Positions 5,787 to 9,748 of a DNA stretch of 9,748 nucleotides are shown here, piece by piece. Each line of letters starts with the position of its first letter. The first letter of the stretch is position 1. Origin of the DNA: DATCSE01 sp036568605 (GTDB lineage Bacteria; Pseudomonadota; Gammaproteobacteria; Burkholderiales; Burkholderiaceae_C). The notes below the pieces were generated by a model that was not told the DNA's origin, ran no database searches, and saw nothing but the letters and a program-made list of their open reading frames with translations. Made by a program: the position numbers and the translations under genes. The DNA lies in contig DATCSE010000322.1 in assembly GCA_036568605.1 (NCBI GenBank), positions 1-9,748 of the forward strand, written 5' to 3'.

Positions 5787-7114
5787 TCGCGCCGCTCACC
5801 GCGCGCATGACCCGCGACGCCATCGCCGCGCTGGTGCAGGACGATCGCGTCCACCGCGACCTGTACCTGAGCCCCACGCTGTTCGCGCTCGAGCAGCGCC
5901 ACTTCTTCGCGAACACCTGGAACTACGTCGGCCATGCGAGCCAGGTCCCGGCTGCCGGCGACTTCGTCGCGGTCGAGATCGCCGGCCAGCCGCTGCTGAT
6001 GGTGCGCCAGGCCGACGGCGGCATCCGCGTGCTGCACAACCGCTGCGCACACAAGGGCACGCAGCTGGTCACCGACGAGACCGGCAACGTCGGCAAGTTC
6101 TTTCGCTGCCCGTACCACGCGTGGACCTACAAGCTCGACGGCTCGCCGCTCGCGGTGCCGATCCGAAGCGGCTACGAGGGCACGCGGCTGCGCGACTGCG
6201 AGTCAGGGCAGGGCATGGGCGCGCTGAAGCACGTCGCCGTGTACCGCGACTTCGTGTTCGCGAAGCTGAACGACGCCGGCCCCGACTTCCACGCGTACTT
6301 CGGCGGCGTGCTGGACGCGATCGACAACCTGGTCGACCGCTCGCCGGTGGGCCGCCTGCGCATCGAAGGCGGCGTGCTGCGCAACATCGTGCACTGCAAC
6401 TGGAAGATGTACCTCGAGAACATCAACGACACGGTGCACCCGATGTCGACCCACGAGTCGGCCACCGCCGCGGCGAACCTGCTGTGGCAAGGGCGGCCGG
6501 CCGAGGCACCCAAGCCGATGGCGATGGAGCAGATCCTGCCGTTCGGCGCCGGCTACGATTTCTTCGACCGGATGGGCGGCCGTGTCTACCCGAACGGCCA
6601 CAGCATGCTGGGCACGAACTTCAGCATCCACTCAGGTTACGCGCAGGTACCCGAATACGAGGCGGCGCTGCGCGAGGCGCACGGCGAGGCTCGCGCGACC
6701 GAGATCCTGCAGCGCTCGCCGCAGAACTCGGTGTGCTTCCCCAGCCTGTCGGTCAAGGGCTCGCCGCAAGCGATCCGCGTGATCCGCCCGCTGGCGGTCG
6801 ACCGCACGCTGGTCGAGGCGTGGAGCTTTCGCGTCGAGGGCGCGCCGGACCTGCTGTTCGAGCGCTCGATGACCTACAACCGGCTCGTGTTCTCGCCGAT
6901 GTCGGTGGTGGCGCACGACGACGTGCACCTGTTCGAGAGCATCCAGCAAGGCTTGCGCGCCGGGACCAACGAGTGGGTCAGCCTGCATCGCGACTTCGAT
7001 CCCGCGGAACTGGATGGCGCGGGTCCGCGCGAAGTCAACGGCACGAACGAGATCCTGATGCGCAACCAGTTCCGCGCGTGGGCGAAGTTCATGACGCTGG
7101 ACATGGGAGATTGA
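5768..7114 (+). CDS. Rieske non-haem iron aromatic-ring-hydroxylating oxygenase, alpha subunit
   Basis: This protein is 448 aa from ATG 5768 (GGAG 8 bases upstream, 19-base overlap with the previous gene). GTG 5783, which forms GTGA with the upstream stop, is an equally credible start. The N-terminal Rieske [2Fe-2S] domain has C93-x-H95 and C114-x2-H117 (CAH...CPYH). The catalytic domain has NWK (211-213), D221, H224 and H229 (DTVHPMSTH), giving the bridging Asp and two His ligands. The third ligand is probably Asp384 or Asp385 in AHDDVHLFE. Length and motifs fit an alpha subunit that activates O2 at mononuclear iron to hydroxylate an aromatic or related substrate. The beta subunit follows, but no ferredoxin or reductase lies in the window. 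The family members I know act on benzoate-, anthranilate- or arylpropionate-like acids; the actual substrate here is unknown. Confidence 0.95.
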   Translation: MEARAVIAPLTARMTRDAIAALVQDDRVHRDLYLSPTLFALEQRHFFANTWNYVGHASQVPAAGDFVAVEIAGQPLLMVRQADGGIRVLHNRCAHKGTQLVTDETGNVGKFFRCPYHAWTYKLDGSPLAVPIRSGYEGTRLRDCESGQGMGALKHVAVYRDFVFAKLNDAGPDFHAYFGGVLDAIDNLVDRSPVGRLRIEGGVLRNIVHCNWKMYLENINDTVHPMSTHESATAAANLLWQGRPAEAPKPMAMEQILPFGAGYDFFDRMGGRVYPNGHSMLGTNFSIHSGYAQVPEYEAALREAHGEARATEILQRSPQNSVCFPSLSVKGSPQAIRVIRPLAVDRTLVEAWSFRVEGAPDLLFERSMTYNRLVFSPMSVVAHDDVHLFESIQQGLRAGTNEWVSLHRDFDPAELDGAGPREVNGTNEILMRNQFRAWAKFMTLDMGD

Positions 7115-7129
7115 GGTGAACTTGGCTCA

Positions 7130-7219
7130 CCCTCACCCCAACCCTCTCCCGCAAGCGGGAGAGGGAGAACAGCGACACGGACTCCCTCTCCCGCTTGCGG
7201 GAGAGGGCCGGGGTGAGGG
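7130..7219. repeat. Paired palindromic REP-like cassette (CTCTCCCGC family), inward arrangement
   Basis: A 90-bp inverted repeat runs tail CCCTCACCCC, hairpin CTCTCCCGCAAGCGGGAGAG, a 14-base centre, hairpin CTCTCCCGCTTGCGGGAGAG, tail GGGGTGAGGG. It fills the gap between the oxygenase alpha and beta genes. The final GAGGG (7215-7219) lies 7 bases before the beta-subunit ATG and is the only candidate ribosome-binding site there. The two halves can pair locally as two hairpins or as one long stem. No U-run is present to suggest a factor-independent terminator. Confidence 0.95.
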
Positions 7220-7226
7220 TCTCCGC

Positions 7227-7688
7227 ATGACGCCATCGCAACTCGTCATCCACGAAGCCCGCCTGCTCGACGAGCGCCGCTACGACGAATGGCTCGCGCT
7301 GTTCGCCGACGACGGCCGCTACTGGGTGCCGCTGCAGGGCGCGGCGCAAGCGGAGGGCGCCGCGCACAACGCGCTGGCCGACGAGGACCGCCTGCTGCTC
7401 GCGCTGCGCATCGAGCGGCTGAAGAACCCGCGCGCCCATTCGCAGCACCCGGCGAGCCGCGGCCAGCATGTGCTGCAGGCGTCGACCGTCGCACTGGATG
7501 AGCCTGAGCGCTGCGAGCTGCGCACGCCGTTCGTCTACATCGAGTCGCGCGGCGAGCGCCAGCTGGTGCTCGCAGGCGCCTGCACCCATCGCCTCGTGAA
7601 GATTGGCGACGCGTGGCGCATCCGGCTCAAGCGCGTCGACCTGCTGGATGCCGGCATGCCGCTGCCGGCGATCCAGCTGTTCCCCTGA
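7227..7688 (+). CDS. Aromatic-ring-hydroxylating dioxygenase beta subunit
   Basis: This 153-aa protein belongs to the NTF2/SnoaL-like small-subunit family that assembles with Rieske alpha subunits into hexamers of alpha3beta3 type. The block EARLLDERRYDEWLALFADD near residues 10-29, followed by GRYWVPL, is characteristic. So are the RIERLKNPRAHSQHPASR stretch and the C-terminal WRIRLKRVDLLD. It has no catalytic residues of its own and its role is mainly structural. An in-frame GTG further upstream (7116) would translate the palindromic repeat and is rejected. ATG 7227, with the repeat-derived GAGGG 7 bases upstream, matches the family's usual N-terminus. The next gene begins 35 bases downstream. 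Confidence 0.93.
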   Translation: MTPSQLVIHEARLLDERRYDEWLALFADDGRYWVPLQGAAQAEGAAHNALADEDRLLLALRIERLKNPRAHSQHPASRGQHVLQASTVALDEPERCELRTPFVYIESRGERQLVLAGACTHRLVKIGDAWRIRLKRVDLLDAGMPLPAIQLFP

Positions 7689-7723
7689 ACGATCCACCAC
7701 CACGACCACAGGAGTCCGACCCC

Positions 7724-8869
7724 ATGAAACGTTTCGTTCGTCGTGCGCTCGTCGCCGCTGTCGCCTGGGCCTGTGCCGCCGGCGCCATGGCCGCGGACCT
7801 CAAGGTCGGGCTCAGCGTCTCGCTGTCGGGGCCCAACTCGTCGCTGGGCGTGCCGTATGCAAAAGGCCTGCAGGCCGCGGTGGCCTACAAGCCCGAGATC
7901 AACGGCCGCAAGGTGCAGCTCGTCGTGCTCGACGACGGCTCGGATCCGACCAATGCGGGCCGCAACGCCCGCAAGCTGGTCGAGGAGGAGAAGGTCGACG
8001 TGCTGATGGGCGCCTCGGGCGTGCCGGCGACGATCGCGATCTCGCAGGTGGGCCGCGAAACCAAGACGCCGATGATCGGCCTGTCGCCGATCTCGCTGCC
8101 GCCGGCCGAGAGCGACTGGACCGTCACGGTCGCGCAGCCGCCGCAGCTGATGATCGACGCGATCGTGCAGCGCATGAAGCGGGATGGCGTGAAAACGGTG
8201 GGCTACATCGGCTTCACCGATGCGTGGGGTGACCTGGTCTACAACTCGCTGATGAAGGCGACCGAGCCGGCCGGCATCAAGGTCGTCACGAACGAGCGTT
8301 ATGCGCGCTCGGACCAGTCGGTCACCGGCCAGGTGCTGAAGATCATCGCGGCGCGGCCCGACGCGGTGATGACCGGCGGCTCCGGAACGCCCGGTGCGCT
8401 GCCGTATCTCGCGCTGGCCGAACGCGGCTTCAAGGGCAACGTCTACGGCCAGCACGGGTTGATCAACCCGGACTTCGTGCGTGTCGCCGGCGCCGCCGGC
8501 AATGGCAGCCTCATGCCGACCGGGCCGGTGATCGTCGCCGAGCAGCTGCCGAACGACTACCCGACGAAGAAGCTGGCGCTGGACTTCCGCAACACGTTCC
8601 AGAAGGTCCACAACGCCGCGACCACCGATGCGTTCTCGGCCTACTCGTTCGACGCGTACCTGGTGTTCGCCGATGCCGCGGCGCGCGCGAAGGGTGACCC
8701 CGGCACGCCGGCGTTCCGCCAGGCGCTGCGCGACGCGATCTTCAGCGCGAAGGAAGTGGCGGGCACGCACGGCGTCTACAACTTCAAGCCGGGGAATTTG
8801 TACGGCGTGGACGAGCGGGCTCGCGTGATCGTGAAGCTCGACAACGGGCAGTGGAAGTTGGTGCCGTGA
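7724..8869 (+). CDS. Branched-chain-amino-acid-type ABC transporter substrate-binding protein (second copy)
   Basis: This 381-aa periplasmic protein has a signal peptide with a basic start (MKRFVRR), a hydrophobic core and an AMA-A cleavage region near residue 23, before DLKVGLSVSLSGP. The mature sequence is a Peripla_BP_6 fold and, by eye, roughly two-thirds identical to the product of 4629-5786. Long shared blocks include SGTPGALPYLALAERG, KTVGYIGF/KTVAYIGF, PDAV and the shared C-terminal end GQWKLVP. AGGAG lies 9 bases before the start. It is presumably a second recognition component for the same permease, encoded next. Differences cluster around the putative ligand cleft (for example SPTPVSVP against GLSPISLP), so ligand preference may differ. 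This is inference. Confidence 0.94.
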   Translation: MKRFVRRALVAAVAWACAAGAMAADLKVGLSVSLSGPNSSLGVPYAKGLQAAVAYKPEINGRKVQLVVLDDGSDPTNAGRNARKLVEEEKVDVLMGASGVPATIAISQVGRETKTPMIGLSPISLPPAESDWTVTVAQPPQLMIDAIVQRMKRDGVKTVGYIGFTDAWGDLVYNSLMKATEPAGIKVVTNERYARSDQSVTGQVLKIIAARPDAVMTGGSGTPGALPYLALAERGFKGNVYGQHGLINPDFVRVAGAAGNGSLMPTGPVIVAEQLPNDYPTKKLALDFRNTFQKVHNAATTDAFSAYSFDAYLVFADAAARAKGDPGTPAFRQALRDAIFSAKEVAGTHGVYNFKPGNLYGVDERARVIVKLDNGQWKLVP

Positions 8870-8873
8870 ATCG

Positions 8874-9004
8874 CCCTCACCCCCCTTCGACAGGCTCAGG
8901 GCAGGCCGCTTCGACAGGCTCAGCGCCTCTCCCGCAAGCGGGAGAGGGAGCTTTCATGGCGTTGTTCACCCTCTCCCGCTTGCGGGAGAGGGCCGGGGTG
9001 AGGG
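8874..9004. repeat. Composite repeat cassette: one palindrome family interrupted by half-copies of the other
   Basis: The tail CCCTCACCCC (8874-8883) is followed by two direct half-copies of the other family (CTTCGACAGGCTCAG at 8885-8899 and 8909-8923, 24 bases apart). Next come the hairpin CTCTCCCGCAAGCGGGAGAG (from 8927), a 16-20 base centre, a second hairpin (about 8969-8992) and the tail GGGGTGAGGG ending at 9004. Compared with 7130-7219, the short AACC link between the tail and the first hairpin is replaced by the two half-copies. Nothing else is seen in the 168-base gap except the permease ribosome-binding site. Confidence 0.9.
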
Positions 9005-9023
9005 CCGCGCACCCAACCATGAC

Positions 9024-9029
9024 GAAGGA
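9024..9029 (+). promoter_or_regulatory. Ribosome-binding site of the permease gene
   Basis: GAAGGAG ends 8 bases before the ATG at 9038. It is a strong Shine-Dalgarno match outside the repeat cassette and supports that start. Confidence 0.75.
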
Positions 9030-9037
9030 GCCCTGAC

Positions 9038-9748
9038 ATGACTTGGGACGTCGCCCTCATCCTCGGCGTCGATGGCCTGGCCAACGGCGCGGTGTACCTG
9101 CTCGCGGGCCTGGGCCTGGTGCTGATCTTCTCGGTCACGCGTGTGGTGTTCGTGCCGTTCGGCGACGTCGCCGCGTTTTCGGCATTGACCCTGGCCGCGC
9201 TCGAGGCCGGCCGGCTGCCGCCGACGCTGGGTCTGGTCGCGATGCTCGCGTTGCTCGCGACGGTTGCCGAGGTGTGGACCCTGGCCCGCCGCGGCGAGGT
9301 CGCGCGCATCCCGCGTGCCGTGCTCGGCTGGGGCGTGCTGCCGCTGCTGCCGTGCGCGCTCGCGTGGGTGCTGGGCGGGCGCACGCTGCCGCATGCAGTG
9401 GCGCTCGCGCTCGCGGTGCTGCTGGTGGTGCCGATCACGCCGCTGGTCGCGCGCGTGGCGCTGCAGCCTATCGCCGATGCGTCGGTGCTGGTGCTGCTGA
9501 TCGCGTCGCTGGCGCTGCACTTCCTGCTGTCCGGGCTGGGCTTGCTGTTCTTCGGACCGGAGGGCTTTCGCACCGCGCCGCTGGCCGGCGGCTCGCTGAC
9601 CTTGCCCGGCGGCTTCCCGGTCAGCGGCCAAGTGCTGCTGATGCTCGCGTCGGCGGTCGTGCTCAGCGCGCTGTTCTTCCTCGCGTTCGAGCGCACGGTG
9701 GCCGGCAAGTCGTTGCGCTACGTACATACGTATTGTACAGTCCTAGTT
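9038..9748 (+). CDS. LivH-type branched-chain ABC transporter permease (partial, cut by window end)
   Basis: The frame is open from ATG 9038 to the last base, 237 codons without a stop. The N-terminal block DGLANGAVYLLAGLGLVLIF followed by SVTRVVFVPFGDVAAF matches the LivH family start, in which a first transmembrane helix is followed by N-x-x-G/VxNFAHG-like sequence. Several hydrophobic segments follow (about residues 55-75, 90-145, 150-170 and 205-225), as expected for a polytopic inner-membrane protein. The cytoplasmic loop ERTVAGKSLR near the end matches the E-R-T...G-K-x-L-R block of the family. It presumably forms the membrane channel for the two binding proteins upstream. The family normally continues A-x-x-x-N after this block, but here the reading turns into YVHTYCTVLV in AT-rich DNA, so the last ten or so codons may not be genuine. 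A strong ribosome-binding site supports the start. Confidence 0.88.
   Translation, partial: MTWDVALILGVDGLANGAVYLLAGLGLVLIFSVTRVVFVPFGDVAAFSALTLAALEAGRLPPTLGLVAMLALLATVAEVWTLARRGEVARIPRAVLGWGVLPLLPCALAWVLGGRTLPHAVALALAVLLVVPITPLVARVALQPIADASVLVLLIASLALHFLLSGLGLLFFGPEGFRTAPLAGGSLTLPGGFPVSGQVLLMLASAVVLSALFFLAFERTVAGKSLRYVHTYCTVLV
9719..9748. other. AT-rich terminal stretch, possible contig-end artefact
   Basis: The last 30 bases are about 37% G+C, while everything before them is far richer. They contain TACGTA twice (9719-9724 and 9727-9732) and do not encode the expected permease residues. TACGTATTG (9727-9735) also occurs in a nanopore adapter sequence as I remember it. A sequencing adapter, a misassembled end or a real junction are all possible. 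Confidence 0.45.

Noticed and set aside
7116..7226. N-terminal extension of the beta subunit over the palindromic cassette
   Set aside because: The added 37 residues (NPLPQAGEGE and similar) are pure repeat translation. The family N-terminus fits ATG 7227.

Overview
The window looks like part of a chromosomal catabolic operon from a high-GC betaproteobacterium, most likely Burkholderiales. The evidence is the strong G/C bias at third codon positions, two families of short palindromic repeats that I associate with beta- and gammaproteobacteria, and the gene content (Rieske oxygenase plus a branched-chain-amino-acid-type ABC uptake system). I cannot name a genus or the substrate from sequence alone. 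Every gene I accept lies on the + strand; the long antisense open frames are high-GC shadows.

Layout: (1) bases 1-301 hold 2.6 copies of a 117-bp tandem repeat built around a palindromic element. (2) A thiolase-fold protein follows, lacking the usual Cys/His/Cys active-site residues. It overlaps by 4 bases (GTGA) a two-domain protein in which a DUF35 zinc-ribbon/OB domain is joined in frame to a short-chain dehydrogenase (SDR) domain. That SDR domain has lost its catalytic Tyr and most of its nucleotide-binding glycines. (3) After a palindromic repeat cassette comes a cyclase-family metal-dependent hydrolase. (4) After another repeat gap comes an SDR with an intact nucleotide-binding and Ser-Tyr-Lys signature. 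(5) Then come a periplasmic substrate-binding protein, a Rieske oxygenase alpha subunit, a repeat cassette, the oxygenase beta subunit, a second substrate-binding protein clearly paralogous to the first, a composite repeat cassette, and the start of a LivH-type permease cut by the window end.

How it may work (inference): an ABC importer with two alternative binding proteins brings in an aromatic or related organic acid. The Rieske alpha/beta pair oxygenates it, using a ferredoxin/reductase not in this window. SDR, cyclase and thiolase-fold/DUF35 enzymes then process the product. The set thiolase-fold + DUF35 + degenerate SDR + active SDR recalls the BbsA/B/C/D set of anaerobic toluene degradation. 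The Cys-less thiolase fold with a DUF35 partner also recalls the steroid side-chain aldolases (Ltp2-ChsH2 type). The operon may therefore encode an unusual C-C bond-cleaving complex coupled to an oxygenase.

Every intergenic gap longer than about 40 bases is filled with repeat elements, and one repeat supplies the apparent ribosome-binding site of the oxygenase beta subunit. The last ~30 bases are abruptly AT-rich and do not read like the expected permease sequence, which may be a contig-end artefact.
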